NCBI GenBank assembly: GCA_017617795.1 | Contig: JAFZVM010000130.1 | Span: forward strand, 62,001-126,000 | Direction: 5' to 3' | Source of the DNA: Oscillospiraceae bacterium | GTDB lineage: Bacteria; Bacillota; Clostridia; Oscillospirales; Oscillospiraceae | DNA length: 64,000 nt | In this document: positions 15,599 through 24,040 of the stretch, in pieces | Layout of the letters: every line of letters starts with the position of its first letter | How positions within the stretch are numbered: the stretch's first letter is position 1 | Notes under the pieces: generated by a model | Told to the model about the DNA's origin: nothing | Seen by the model: the letters and a program-made list of their open reading frames with translations, nothing else | Databases searched by the model: none | Translations under genes and position numbers: made by a program

Positions 15599-16681
15599 TC
15601 ACCGGTGGATATACATCCGGCTGGGCTGAGGCTCCCCCTCCCCCTGGACCATACAGAGGAATTCCCAGCCGTACCGTTCGTAGAACCCGGTATGATCGGT
15701 CACCAGATACAGCGGTGCGATCCCCTTGGAACGCATATCCTCCGCCACCAGCCCCAGCAGTCTGCCGGCGATGCCCTGACCGCGGCAGTCCTCCTCCGTA
15801 TATACGGCGCAGACGTTGGGGGACAGATCCTTCCGGTCATGAAAATCGTTCTCGATGACGCCCATGCCTCCCACGATCCGCTCTCCATCCAGGCACAGAT
15901 ACCAGCCGTATTCCGTCTCTCCCGAAAGATAGGCCTCCATGCATTCCAGATAGGCTTCCCGGGGCACGCGCCATTTGCCGCTGAACCAGTCCGCTGCGGA
16001 TTCCTTCCGTTCCGGCGCTTCCCGCAGCGTGATATACCGGTATGGCTTCGCGGCTTCACCGTCTTTCTTTCCTCCCGCGGCTTCTCCCTCCGCCAGGGCT
16101 CCTCTCCGGATGTTTTCCCGGATGATCCGATCCGTCACCTGATACAGGATCTCTGAACCCGCCCGGGTCCCCTTCTGCCGGCCATAGACGGCTGCGGCAG
16201 TCACCCCGTGCTCCTTCCAGTCGCTCCCGCCGTTGGAATCGTTCAGGAGCAGCGGCTGCAGATTGTCCATGGCGTGGGCGAAGCGGGCTTCCGCCGTCCT
16301 TCCCTCCTCAAACTCGTCGAAAAGCGCGGTCAGCTCCGTTTTCTGATCTTCAGGCAGGATCGAGAATATCCGCTCCTTTGCCGCGTCCTCCCTGGCCTTC
16401 TGGGTCTTCAGCCCTTCCGGATCATAGGCATAGGTGTCCCCCGCGTCGATCTCCACAATGTCATGGATCAGACACATGAGCATGACCCTGGCAATCTCCA
16501 CCTTCTCGTTGGCATACTCCCGCAGCAGATAGGCCATGATCGCCATATGCCAGGCGTGCTCCGCGTCGTTCTCCCTCCGGCCGTGACCGGAGAGATGCGT
16601 TTGCCGCAGCACGTTCTTTTCCTTGTCGATCTCCAGAGAAAAGGCCAGCTGTTTTTGCAGGCGTTCGTCCGTTCGGTCCAT
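15599..16681 (-). CDS. HD-domain phosphohydrolase fused to GNAT acetyltransferase
   Basis: A 360-residue fusion. Residues 1-195 are an HD-family hydrolase like YfbR 5'-deoxynucleotidases: RENDAEHAWHMAIMA supplies the first His pair, CLIHDIVEIDAGD the HD pair, and a later AHAMDNLQPLL the last Asp. Residues 215-360 are a GNAT acetyltransferase with the CRGQGIAGRLL acetyl-CoA loop and FYERYGWEF near the end. A Lys/Glu/Ala-rich linker joins them. The start follows GGAGGAGCGAAGAGG, and the frame is continuous, so this is a true fusion and not two genes. Substrates are unknown. It has its own promoter. Confidence 0.85.
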   Translation of the reverse strand: MDRTDERLQKQLAFSLEIDKEKNVLRQTHLSGHGRRENDAEHAWHMAIMAYLLREYANEKVEIARVMLMCLIHDIVEIDAGDTYAYDPEGLKTQKAREDAAKERIFSILPEDQKTELTALFDEFEEGRTAEARFAHAMDNLQPLLLNDSNGGSDWKEHGVTAAAVYGRQKGTRAGSEILYQVTDRIIRENIRRGALAEGEAAGGKKDGEAAKPYRYITLREAPERKESAADWFSGKWRVPREAYLECMEAYLSGETEYGWYLCLDGERIVGGMGVIENDFHDRKDLSPNVCAVYTEEDCRGQGIAGRLLGLVAEDMRSKGIAPLYLVTDHTGFYERYGWEFLCMVQGEGEPQPSRMYIHR

Positions 16682-16725
16682 CCTCTTCGCTCCTCCCGCC
16701 TGTGCCGGTATGACAGGCTGTTTTC

Positions 16726-16754
16726 AGTATAGCCGTTCCCATGCGGGCTGTAAA
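16726..16754 (-). promoter_or_regulatory. Promoter of the HD/GNAT gene
   Basis: Minus-strand TTTACA and TATACT, spaced 17 bases, about 45 bases upstream of the start codon. Confidence 0.6.
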
Positions 16755-16812
16755 GCGTCGAGTCGGCGCACTTCCCGCGGAAGCAGTCTCGCAGCTGCGG
16801 GAAGAATGCCGC

Positions 16813-16841
16813 TTGCCAGCGGCGGGATTCGCTGTTATATT
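16813..16841 (+). promoter_or_regulatory. Promoter of the EamA-deformylase-ElaA operon
   Basis: TTGCCA and TATATT, spaced 17 bases, about 70 bases upstream of the EamA start. Confidence 0.5.
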
Positions 16842-16912
16842 GGCAGCAGGCTTTCGAATACCGGGGATCCCAGGCCCCGTCATCAGAGGCGGAAGCGGAA
16901 AGGAGGCGTGCA

Positions 16913-17806
16913 ATGAAATCAGCTGCGGAGCGGATGAAATACGTCATCGCCGTGATCCTGTACGGCACGGTGGGGATGTTCCTGCGGCACGTGCAGGCGC
17001 CCAGCGAGCTGGTCGCCCTTTTCCGCGGCGTCATCGGCGCCCTGTTCATCTTTCTGTATCAGCGTTTCCGCGGCCAGAAGCCGGACCGGGAAGCAATCCG
17101 CAAAGCCCTGCCCATGCTGATCCTCTCCGGTGTCAGCCTTGGTCTCAACTGGATCTTCCTCTTCGCCGCCTATATGCAGACTTCCGTTGCCGTCGCCAGC
17201 CTATGCAACTATCTGGCTCCGGCGGTGGTGATTCTCATCGCTCCCGCGGTACTCCGGGAACGGCTCGACCTGCGGAAGATCCCCTTTGTCCTGCTGGCGC
17301 TGGCCGGCATCGTTCTGGTCTCCGGCGTGCTGGAACACGGCGGAGGAAATCCGGCAGGCGTCCTGTTGGGCCTGGCAGCTGCCTTCTTTTTCGTCGTCCT
17401 GGTGATCTGCAACCGGAGGCTTGGGGCGGTCCCTGCGCTGGACCGGTCCATGCTCCAGCTGGCGATCTGCGCGGCGACCATCCTGCCCTATACGCTGATC
17501 CGGCATCCGGGGGCGGTGCTGGAGCCGGATCTGCTCTCCTGGGGTATCATCCTGATGCTGGGCGTCCTGCATACCGGCATCGCTTACATATTCTATTTCC
17601 GCGGCATGAACAGCCTTCCGGTGCAGACCTTTGCGATCCTGGGCTACCTGGAGCCGGTGGTCAGCGTGCTCTGTTCCGTTCTGTTCCTGCAGGAGCCTCT
17701 CTCCCTCCCGGGCTGGATCGGAGCCGTTCTGGTGCTGGCTTCCACTGCGATCAGCGAGTCCCTCCCGGAGAAAACCGCTCCCTCTCCCCCAAAGGCTTCT
17801 TCGTAA
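16913..17806 (+). CDS. EamA/DMT superfamily transporter
   Basis: A 297-residue inner-membrane protein with about ten hydrophobic segments arranged as two EamA repeats, the second starting near residue 150. Typical signs are ALFRGVIGALF in helix 2, NYLAPAVVILIAP in helix 4, and LGYLEPVVSVLCS in helix 9. DMT carriers export or import amino acids, purines or other metabolites; the substrate cannot be read here. The start follows AAAGGAGG by 6 bases. It is the first gene of a small operon with peptide deformylase and ElaA. Confidence 0.88.
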   Translation: MKSAAERMKYVIAVILYGTVGMFLRHVQAPSELVALFRGVIGALFIFLYQRFRGQKPDREAIRKALPMLILSGVSLGLNWIFLFAAYMQTSVAVASLCNYLAPAVVILIAPAVLRERLDLRKIPFVLLALAGIVLVSGVLEHGGGNPAGVLLGLAAAFFFVVLVICNRRLGAVPALDRSMLQLAICAATILPYTLIRHPGAVLEPDLLSWGIILMLGVLHTGIAYIFYFRGMNSLPVQTFAILGYLEPVVSVLCSVLFLQEPLSLPGWIGAVLVLASTAISESLPEKTAPSPPKASS

Positions 17807-17867
17807 CGACCAGGCTTTTCTTTGTCTGCCGCTGCGGAAATCCAAACCGATTTGTGAGGTGATCCAT

Positions 17868-18278
17868 CTGGTACGGGAAATCGTCAGAGATCCGATCCTT
17901 CTTGCCCGCCGTTCCGCCCCTGCCGGGGCGGAAGATCTGGATACCGCCAGGGACCTTCTGGATACCCTGATCGCCCATCGGGAGGGCTGCGTGGGGATGG
18001 CGGCAAATATGATCGGGGTAAGTCGGCGCATCATCGTCTTTGACTGCGGCGGTGAATACATGACCATGCTGAATCCGGAGATCATCCGCTTTTCCGGCCC
18101 CTTCGACGCGGAGGAGGGCTGTCTCTCCCTCTCCGGCACCCGAAAGGCAAAGCGGTATCGCTCCATCAAGGTGCGGTACCAGAACGAACAGCTGCAGATC
18201 CGGCTGCGGACGTTCAGCGGCTGGACAGCTCAGATCATCCAGCATGAGATCGATCACTGCAACGGGATCCTGATCTGA
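17868..18278 (+). CDS. def: Peptide deformylase, probable CTG start
   Basis: A 136-residue metalloenzyme that removes the N-formyl group from new proteins. All three motifs are present: GMAANMIG (in place of GLAAPQIG), EEGCLSLSG with the metal Cys, and QHEIDHCNG with the two metal His and the catalytic Glu. No ATG, GTG or TTG fits well. A long ribosome binding site GAGGTGATC ends 3 bases before a CTG that gives M-VREIVRDPIL, matching the usual deformylase start; the only GTG overlaps that site. I therefore propose CTG initiation. The GMAAN-type variant is usual in Clostridia and may act as a second deformylase. Confidence 0.8.
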   Translation: MVREIVRDPILLARRSAPAGAEDLDTARDLLDTLIAHREGCVGMAANMIGVSRRIIVFDCGGEYMTMLNPEIIRFSGPFDAEEGCLSLSGTRKAKRYRSIKVRYQNEQLQIRLRTFSGWTAQIIQHEIDHCNGILI

Positions 18279-18288
18279 GGGAGGTTCG

Positions 18289-18741
18289 ATGATGGAGCTG
18301 CTTGTCAAGTCCTTTGCTGAGCTCAGCACCCGGGAGCTGTACGACCTGCTGCGTCTCCGGGTGGATGTGTTCGTGGTGGAACAGCGCTGTCCCTATCCGG
18401 AGCTGGACGGGTGGGATCAGGCCGCGCTTCACGTATGGCTGCAGGATGATACCGGGATCCAGGCTTATCTGCGGATCATGGACCGGGGCGTGAGCGGCGA
18501 ATACGTCACCATCGGCCGGGTCATCGCGGTAAAGCGCAGACAGGGTCTGGGCAGCCGGATCCTGGCGGAAGGCGTCCGTCTGGCCAGGGAGCGATTCGGT
18601 GCGGAACAGATCTATCTGGAAGCGCAGGTCTATGCCAGGACTCTGTATGAGAAGCAGGGCTTCCGGGCGATCTCCGGGCCCTTCTTGGAAGACGGCATCC
18701 CCCATGTGAAAATGCTGCTGGACCTGACCGGCAGCACGTGA
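18289..18741 (+). CDS. ElaA-like GNAT acetyltransferase
   Basis: A 150-residue GNAT protein of the ElaA subfamily. The diagnostic stretch LRLRVDVFVVEQRCPYPE followed by LDGWDQ is present, then the acetyl-CoA loop RRQGLGSRIL and LYEKQGF. ElaA proteins are acetyltransferases with poorly defined acceptors. Two adjacent ATG codons follow GGGAGG; the second gives better spacing (7 against 4 bases), so the true start may be one codon later. It sits 10 bases after the deformylase stop. Confidence 0.85.
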   Translation: MMELLVKSFAELSTRELYDLLRLRVDVFVVEQRCPYPELDGWDQAALHVWLQDDTGIQAYLRIMDRGVSGEYVTIGRVIAVKRRQGLGSRILAEGVRLARERFGAEQIYLEAQVYARTLYEKQGFRAISGPFLEDGIPHVKMLLDLTGST

Positions 18742-18769
18742 TCATCCGCTATGCATGCCCGATAAAAGA

Positions 18770-18803
18770 AGACCGCAGTCCACTTGAACGTAGACTGCGG
18801 TCT
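18770..18803. terminator. Bidirectional terminator between elaA-like gene and ABC exporter genes
   Basis: AGACCGCAGTC and GACTGCGGTCT form an 11-bp stem around 12 bases. GTTTTGCTTT follows on plus and TCTTTTATC on minus. Confidence 0.8.
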
Positions 18804-18818
18804 GTTTTGCTTTGCGCT

Positions 18819-21074
18819 TTATGAGACCTTTTCGAACTGGCTGTTGTACAGCTGTGCGTAGAAGCCGTTCAGCGCCATGAGTTCCTCGTGGGTGCCCTGT
18901 TCCACAATGTCGCCGTCCCGCATGCACAGGATCAGGTCGGCGCCCCGGATGGTGCTCAGCCGGTGGGCGATGATGAAGCTGGTCCTCCCCTGCATCAGGT
19001 TGTCCATGGCCCGCTGGATCAGGATCTCGGTGCGGGTATCCACGGAGGAGGTCGCCTCGTCCAGGATCAGGATTCGGTTGTCCGCCAGGATGGCCCGGGC
19101 GATGGTGAGGAGCTGCTTCTGGCCGGCGGAGATGTTGCTGGTCTCCTCATTCAGGACCATATTGTAGCCCTCTGCCTGGGTACGGATGAAGAAGTCCACC
19201 TGGGCGGCCTTGGCCGCCTCCACCACCTGTTCGTCCGTGGCGTCCAGCTTGCCGTAGCGGATGTTCTCCATGATGGTGCCGTTGAACAGCCAGGTATCCT
19301 GGAGCACCATGCCGATCGCCTCACGCAGGTCGTGGCGGGTGAATTCCCGGGTATCGTAGCCGTCCAGCTTGATGGAACCGCTCAGCAGATCATGGAAGCG
19401 CATGAGCAGCTTGACCATGGTGGTCTTGCCCGCGCCGGTAGGACCTACGATTGCGATGCGCTGGCCGGCCTTCACGTGGGCGGAGAAGTCGTTGATGACG
19501 ATCTCCTCCGGGTCGTAACCGAAGTGCACGTGGTCAAAGTCCACGTCGCCCCGGATGTCCATATCGGCGATGCTCAGGTGGGCGTCCGGATCCTGCTCTT
19601 CCGGCTCATCCAGGAACTGGAACACGCGTTCCGCCGCCGCCGCGGTGGATTGAAGCTGGCTGGAGATATTGGCCACCTGTGTGATGGGCTGGTTGAAGGT
19701 TCGGACATAGGTGATGAAGGCCTGGATGGAACCGATGGACAGGGTGCCCCGGGCGCACATGGAGGCGCCCAGCACGCACACGGCCACGTAGCCGGCGTTG
19801 CCGATGAAGTTCATGATGGGCCGCATCATGCCCGTAAGAAATTCCGCCTTCCAGAAGGCGTTGTAAAGCCGGTCGTTCTCGTAGTCGAACTCCATCAGGG
19901 CCCGATCCTCGGCGCAGAAGGCCTTGAGGATCTGCTGACCGGAGTACATCTCCTCCACGTAGCCGTTCACGGTGCCCAGCAGCTTCTGCCTCGCCCGGAA
20001 GTGCTTCTGGGAGATGCTCACCATCAGGGCGGTGCAGATCCCGCTGAAGGGCAGCATGGCGATGGCGATCAGGGTGAGCTTCCAGCTGATGCTCAGCATC
20101 ATCACCAGCACGCCGATGAGGGTGACCAGACTTGTGATGATCTGGGTGAGGCACTGGTTCATACTGTGGCTCACCGTATCCACGTCGTTGGTGATGCGGC
20201 TCATGACCTCGCCGTTGGACATGGTGTGGAAGAAGTTCACCGGCAGGCGATTGATCTTCTCGATGATGTTCTTGCGCAGATTGTAAGAGATCTTGTTGGA
20301 GACATTGGCCAGGGCGAAACCCTGGGCATAGGCAAACAGGGCGCTGATGATGTACAGGATGAGCAGGATCAGCATGACCCGGCCCACATAGCCGAAGTCC
20401 ACCCCGTTGGTGCCGCCGGCGGTGACCGCCGCCACGCCCCGGGCGATCTCATCCGTGATCTTGGCCAGGATCTTGGGGTTCACCGTAGCCAGTACGGTGG
20501 AGCAGATGGAGCAGATGGAGACCAGCAGGATCATCCACTTGAACTCCATGAGGTAGTGGATGAGGTGCTTCATGCTGCCCTTGAAATCCTTGGGTTTTTC
20601 TCCCCGCATGGCGCCGGGACCTCTGCCGCCGCCGGGAGGGCCGCCTCTGCGGCCGTTCTTCATCTTGGAGGTATCCGGCCGTACCAGGGGGCGGTAGCCG
20701 GGATTATCCTGCTCCATGCCCGTGAGACTGGGCTCGTTCTGGTTGAAATCGAACTTGGGCATAAAGAGCTTCATAATGCCCTTGGGCTTGGGCATATCCG
20801 GGAATTCCCCGTTCTCCATGGCTTCCTTGAACTTCTCGGGATCGAAGTTCTCCGGATCAAAGTCCGGCGGCCCCTTCTTGGGGTCGAAGCCCTTGGGAGG
20901 TCCCTTCTTCGGGTCGAAACCCGGAGGCGGGAACTTGCTGGGATCGAAATCCTTCGGCAGCTTGCCGGGATCGAATTTAGTTGGATCAAAGTCCTTGGGC
21001 GGTCCTCCCGCAGGAGGCCCCATCTGCTGGGGATCGGCGCCGGCGGGCTTGCGAGTTTCATCCGCTCTGTTCAT
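18819..21074 (-). CDS. ABC exporter half-transporter with FDP-repeat N-terminal extension
   Basis: A 751-residue fused membrane/ATPase exporter subunit. The first 165 residues are unusual: seven FDP units (FDPTK, FDPGK, FDPSK, FDPKK twice, FDPEN, FDPEK) at residues 29-81, then a Gly/Pro/Arg-rich linker. Six transmembrane helices start near residue 178. The ATPase domain has Walker A GPTGAGKT, signature NISAGQKQ and Walker B ILILDEATSS with the catalytic Glu intact. It pairs with the 727-residue subunit encoded upstream (4-base overlap), whose Walker B is degenerate, giving a heterodimeric exporter of the BmrCD/LmrCD type. The cargo is probably a drug or lipid-like compound (inference). Confidence 0.92.
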   Translation of the reverse strand: MNRADETRKPAGADPQQMGPPAGGPPKDFDPTKFDPGKLPKDFDPSKFPPPGFDPKKGPPKGFDPKKGPPDFDPENFDPEKFKEAMENGEFPDMPKPKGIMKLFMPKFDFNQNEPSLTGMEQDNPGYRPLVRPDTSKMKNGRRGGPPGGGRGPGAMRGEKPKDFKGSMKHLIHYLMEFKWMILLVSICSICSTVLATVNPKILAKITDEIARGVAAVTAGGTNGVDFGYVGRVMLILLILYIISALFAYAQGFALANVSNKISYNLRKNIIEKINRLPVNFFHTMSNGEVMSRITNDVDTVSHSMNQCLTQIITSLVTLIGVLVMMLSISWKLTLIAIAMLPFSGICTALMVSISQKHFRARQKLLGTVNGYVEEMYSGQQILKAFCAEDRALMEFDYENDRLYNAFWKAEFLTGMMRPIMNFIGNAGYVAVCVLGASMCARGTLSIGSIQAFITYVRTFNQPITQVANISSQLQSTAAAAERVFQFLDEPEEQDPDAHLSIADMDIRGDVDFDHVHFGYDPEEIVINDFSAHVKAGQRIAIVGPTGAGKTTMVKLLMRFHDLLSGSIKLDGYDTREFTRHDLREAIGMVLQDTWLFNGTIMENIRYGKLDATDEQVVEAAKAAQVDFFIRTQAEGYNMVLNEETSNISAGQKQLLTIARAILADNRILILDEATSSVDTRTEILIQRAMDNLMQGRTSFIIAHRLSTIRGADLILCMRDGDIVEQGTHEELMALNGFYAQLYNSQFEKVS

Positions 21075-23254
21075 GCCAATTCCTCCTTTGAAAGCTGGCT
21101 CTCCGCGATCTCGCGGTAGGCCTCGCAGGTCTGGAGCAGCTCCTTATGGGTGCCGTGCCCCACGACCTTGCCCTCCTCCAGGACCAGGATCTGGTCCGCG
21201 TTCATGATGGTGCTGACCCGCTGGGCCACGATCAGCACCGTGGCATTCTCCGTGGATTCATACAGGGCCTTGCGCAGATTGGCGTCGGTCCGGAAGTCCA
21301 GGGCGGAGAAGCTGTCGTCAAAGATGAAAATGGGAGGATTCTCCAGCAGGGCCCGGGCAATACTCAGGCGCTGCTTCTGGCCGCCGGATACGTTGTCGCC
21401 GCCCTGGGCGATGGCGATCTCCAGGCCGTTGTTTTCGGGATTGATGAAGTCCGAAGCCTGAGCAACACGAATGGCGTTGTAGATCTCCTCATCCGTGGCG
21501 GTAGCCTTCCCCAAGCTCATGTTGGTGGCCACGTCGCCGGAGAAAAGCAGACCCTTCTGGGGCACGTAGCCGATCTGCCGCCGCAGCTCGTGGAGGGAAA
21601 GATCCCGGATGTCCACCCCGTCCAGCATGATCTGGCCCTCAGTCACATCGTAGAACCTGGGCACCAGATTGATGAGAGTGGATTTTCCCGAACCGGTGGA
21701 ACCGATGAAGGCCACGGTCTGTCCCGGCTGCACGTCGAAGGAGATATGCTCCAGCACGCAGTTTTCCGCGTCCCCGTACTTGAAGGACACGTCCCGGAAT
21801 TCGATATGGCCCTTGGACCGCCAGTGCTCGCCCATGTTCCGCGGTTCCTCCGGCTCCTGGATCACCGGATTCGTATCCAGGATCTCAGAGATACGGCCCG
21901 CCGCCACCAGGGCCCGGGGGATGAAGATGAACATCTGGGCGATCATGAGGAAGGCCATGATGATCTGCATCACGTACTGCATATAGGCCAGCATGTCGCC
22001 GATGGGCATGCGGAAAGACGCCACATGATGTCCGCCGACCCAGACGATCAGCAGGGTGATGCAGGAAAGGATCAGGTTTTCGATGGGATGCAGCGTCGCC
22101 ATGGTGCGCTGCACGTACAGGCCGGTATTGGTTATGTCCTTGTTGGCTTCGTCAAAGCGCTGTTCTTCCAGCTTTTCGTTGCCGAAGGCCCGGATGACCA
22201 GGATACCGGTGAGACTTTCCCGGGCTACCAGGTTCAGCTTGTCCGTCAGCTTCTGCATGATCTGGAACTTGGGGACCACCAGCTTGAACATGAGCACCTG
22301 CAGGGCCATAAGGAGCACGACGGCCAGCGCCACGATCCAGCTCATGCTCACGCTCTTCCGCAGGGCCATGACGATGCCGCCGATGCAGTAGAGCGGCGCC
22401 ATGAACACCATGCGGAGGCCCATCATGGACACCATCTGCACCTGCTGTACGTCGTTGGTGCTGCGGGTGATGAGGGTGGCGGTGGAAAAGCGGTCGATAT
22501 CCTCGCTGGAGAAGCGGGTGACCTTTGCGTAAACATCATGCCGCAGCCTTCTTCCGATACCCGCTGAAGTTCGGGCGGAGAAGAAGTTGGTCCCGATATC
22601 CGCGATGCCGCTCATGAGGGAGAAGAGCAGCATGATCCCGCCGATGCGCAGGATGTAGCTCTGCTGGGTCTTGGCCAGAGGAGCTTCATATTCCTTGTAG
22701 AACAGCTTGGTAAAGGTGATGGCGATGCTTCCGGTCATGCCGCTGCCGACCTTTGCTGCCTCAGCTTTTGCATTCTCCCGGTCAGACGCTGAAATGGATC
22801 TTGCCAGCGCCCGGAAATCCGATACGCTCATGCTGTTGTAGTCCTGCTCGCCCGCCGCGAAATACAGGGCATACATGGCTTTTTCATAGGCCATTCTGAT
22901 ATCGAAGAGCTTGGCCGGGTCTGTTTCCGCCAGGACATAGGCCCCCTTGCTCTTCAGGGCGGGGTACCGTTTGAGCAGTGCCGCGTCCGCTTTTCCGGCT
23001 TCCTTCCATACATAGCCCTCTGACAGGACCCTTGCTCCCCCTTCGGAAGCAAAGGCGAGGACCTGCTCGAAGGAGGCCTCATCGATCACATCCGGGGTTG
23101 ATACCTCCACGCCGCTCTGCACGATGCCCACGTTCACGATCTTGCTCATGTAGTTGGGCAGGTACAGCTCCAGGATCGTCTGGCAGAAAAGCAGGGCTAT
23201 CGCTGCCAGCGCCATGAAGATGAACGGCTTCAGGTACTTGAAGATCAGTTTCAA
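21071..23254 (-). CDS. ABC exporter half-transporter with degenerate ATP site
   Basis: A 727-residue exporter subunit. Helix 1 is followed by about 140 residues predicted outside the membrane (near residues 45-190), as in the extracellular domains of some BmrCD-like pumps. The ATPase domain has Walker A GSTGSGKS, signature NVSGGQKQ and Walker B IFIFDDSFSALD, where Asp replaces the catalytic Glu. That is the usual degenerate site of heterodimeric exporters. It is the second gene after marR and overlaps the next subunit gene by 4 bases. The start is preceded by AAGGAGAAGGAAAGAGACTT. It is likely repressed by the MarR protein. Confidence 0.92.
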   Translation of the reverse strand: MKLIFKYLKPFIFMALAAIALLFCQTILELYLPNYMSKIVNVGIVQSGVEVSTPDVIDEASFEQVLAFASEGGARVLSEGYVWKEAGKADAALLKRYPALKSKGAYVLAETDPAKLFDIRMAYEKAMYALYFAAGEQDYNSMSVSDFRALARSISASDRENAKAEAAKVGSGMTGSIAITFTKLFYKEYEAPLAKTQQSYILRIGGIMLLFSLMSGIADIGTNFFSARTSAGIGRRLRHDVYAKVTRFSSEDIDRFSTATLITRSTNDVQQVQMVSMMGLRMVFMAPLYCIGGIVMALRKSVSMSWIVALAVVLLMALQVLMFKLVVPKFQIMQKLTDKLNLVARESLTGILVIRAFGNEKLEEQRFDEANKDITNTGLYVQRTMATLHPIENLILSCITLLIVWVGGHHVASFRMPIGDMLAYMQYVMQIIMAFLMIAQMFIFIPRALVAAGRISEILDTNPVIQEPEEPRNMGEHWRSKGHIEFRDVSFKYGDAENCVLEHISFDVQPGQTVAFIGSTGSGKSTLINLVPRFYDVTEGQIMLDGVDIRDLSLHELRRQIGYVPQKGLLFSGDVATNMSLGKATATDEEIYNAIRVAQASDFINPENNGLEIAIAQGGDNVSGGQKQRLSIARALLENPPIFIFDDSFSALDFRTDANLRKALYESTENATVLIVAQRVSTIMNADQILVLEEGKVVGHGTHKELLQTCEAYREIAESQLSKEELA

Positions 23255-23297
23255 GTCTCTTTCCTTCTCCTTCTATGCTGTCTCATAAATTTAGAAC

Positions 23298-23351
23298 GAG
23301 CGCCTCCCGCACGCCTGTCGGCGGGAAGGCCTGCTTTATCTGGGGGCGCTC
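23298..23351 (-). other. Inverted repeat in the marR-ABC gap
   Basis: GAGCGCC and GGCGCTC bracket the element, and CCCGC/GCGGG pair inside it. It fills most of the 132 bases between marR and the first ABC gene. There is no U-run on the minus strand, so it is not a standard terminator. It could tune expression between marR and the exporter. Confidence 0.4.
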
Positions 23352-23390
23352 ATGATTCTACAAAATAAAAACGCATCCCTTCCGGCGGGG

Positions 23391-23858
23391 TCATATAAGG
23401 TCCGCTTCCTCCGGATCATTGCCGTCCGTCAGTTTCATCAGCAGCTCCAGCAGCTGCTCCTTTTCCTTCGCGGACAGGGCGGACAAAAACATGGAGGCAA
23501 AGTCCGGCCGGTCGATCATCAGTTCCTGAGCACGGAGCTTTCCCTCTTCGGTCATGAAAATATTGAACACCCGTTTATCCCGGCTGTTCTGCCGCCGTTC
23601 CACCAGTCCGCCGGCCTCCAGCTTGCTGAGGGTCTCGCTTACAGACTGGGGCCTGAGCTGCAGGAGAGTGGTCATGTCCCTCTGGCTGATCCCGTCGGAT
23701 TCGTTCAGCATCAGGAGGATCCGGTTCTGTGCGCTGGGTCTGCCTCCCACCTTGGAGCCGGGTTCCCCGGCCGGCAGCTTGGGCCCCCGGCGCAGCAGCG
23801 CAAACAGGCGGAAAATGCACTCCATCAGCTGTTCGTTCAGCTCAGAAGCCGTTTCCAT
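23391..23858 (-). CDS. MarR family transcriptional regulator
   Basis: A 155-residue winged-helix repressor. The helix-turn-helix is ISQRDMTTLLQLRPQSVSETL, followed by the wing VERRQNSRDKRVFNIFMTEEG, both typical of MarR. Start: two in-frame ATGs compete; the second (23858) lies 10 bases after GGGAGG, while the first touches that site. It heads the operon with the two ABC exporter subunits, the usual layout of a drug-sensing repressor controlling its pump. Its promoter is flanked by the two arms of a perfect inverted repeat, almost certainly its operator. Confidence 0.9.
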   Translation of the reverse strand: METASELNEQLMECIFRLFALLRRGPKLPAGEPGSKVGGRPSAQNRILLMLNESDGISQRDMTTLLQLRPQSVSETLSKLEAGGLVERRQNSRDKRVFNIFMTEEGKLRAQELMIDRPDFASMFLSALSAKEKEQLLELLMKLTDGNDPEEADLI

Positions 23859-23883
23859 TCCCTTCATCCCTCCCGCTAAAAGA

Positions 23884-23895
23884 TAAGGTACTTGA
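23884..23895. promoter_or_regulatory. MarR operator arm, downstream of -10
   Basis: TAAGGTACTTGA, exact reverse complement of the arm at 23940-23951. It lies between the -10 box and the marR ribosome binding site, so bound protein would block transcription. Confidence 0.75.
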
Positions 23896-23905
23896 GTTGT
23901 TTCAT

Positions 23906-23934
23906 ATTATAGACCCGCTTTTCGGAAATGTCAA
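23906..23934 (-). promoter_or_regulatory. Promoter of the marR-ABC exporter operon
   Basis: On the minus strand: perfect TTGACA and TATAAT with 17 bases between. It is framed on both sides by the operator arms. A full-consensus promoter needs a strong repressor, which fits MarR autoregulation. Confidence 0.9.
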
Positions 23935-23939
23935 TCTGT

Positions 23940-23951
23940 TCAAGTACCTTA
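23940..23951. promoter_or_regulatory. MarR operator arm, upstream of -35
   Basis: TCAAGTACCTTA, exact 12-base reverse complement of the downstream arm; the arms are 44 bases apart. Each arm is itself a partial palindrome around GTAC, so each may bind one MarR dimer. Confidence 0.75.
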
Positions 23952-23996
23952 AATTCAGGTTTTTTCAGGAGGCAAACCAGACCCATCTTACAAATC

Positions 23997-24026
23997 AAAA
24001 AAGGCCTGCCGCGTTTCGCGGCAGGC
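23997..24026 (-). terminator. Terminator of the DUF6514-like gene
   Basis: Minus strand: GCCTGCCGCG-AAA-CGCGGCAGGC followed by CTTTTTT. Confidence 0.88.
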
Positions 24027-24040
24027 ACGATGCAGGATGC

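Noticed and set aside
18888..21119. 743-residue plus-strand open frame opposite the ABC exporter
   Set aside because: His/Asp/Gly-rich shadow of the exporter sequence.
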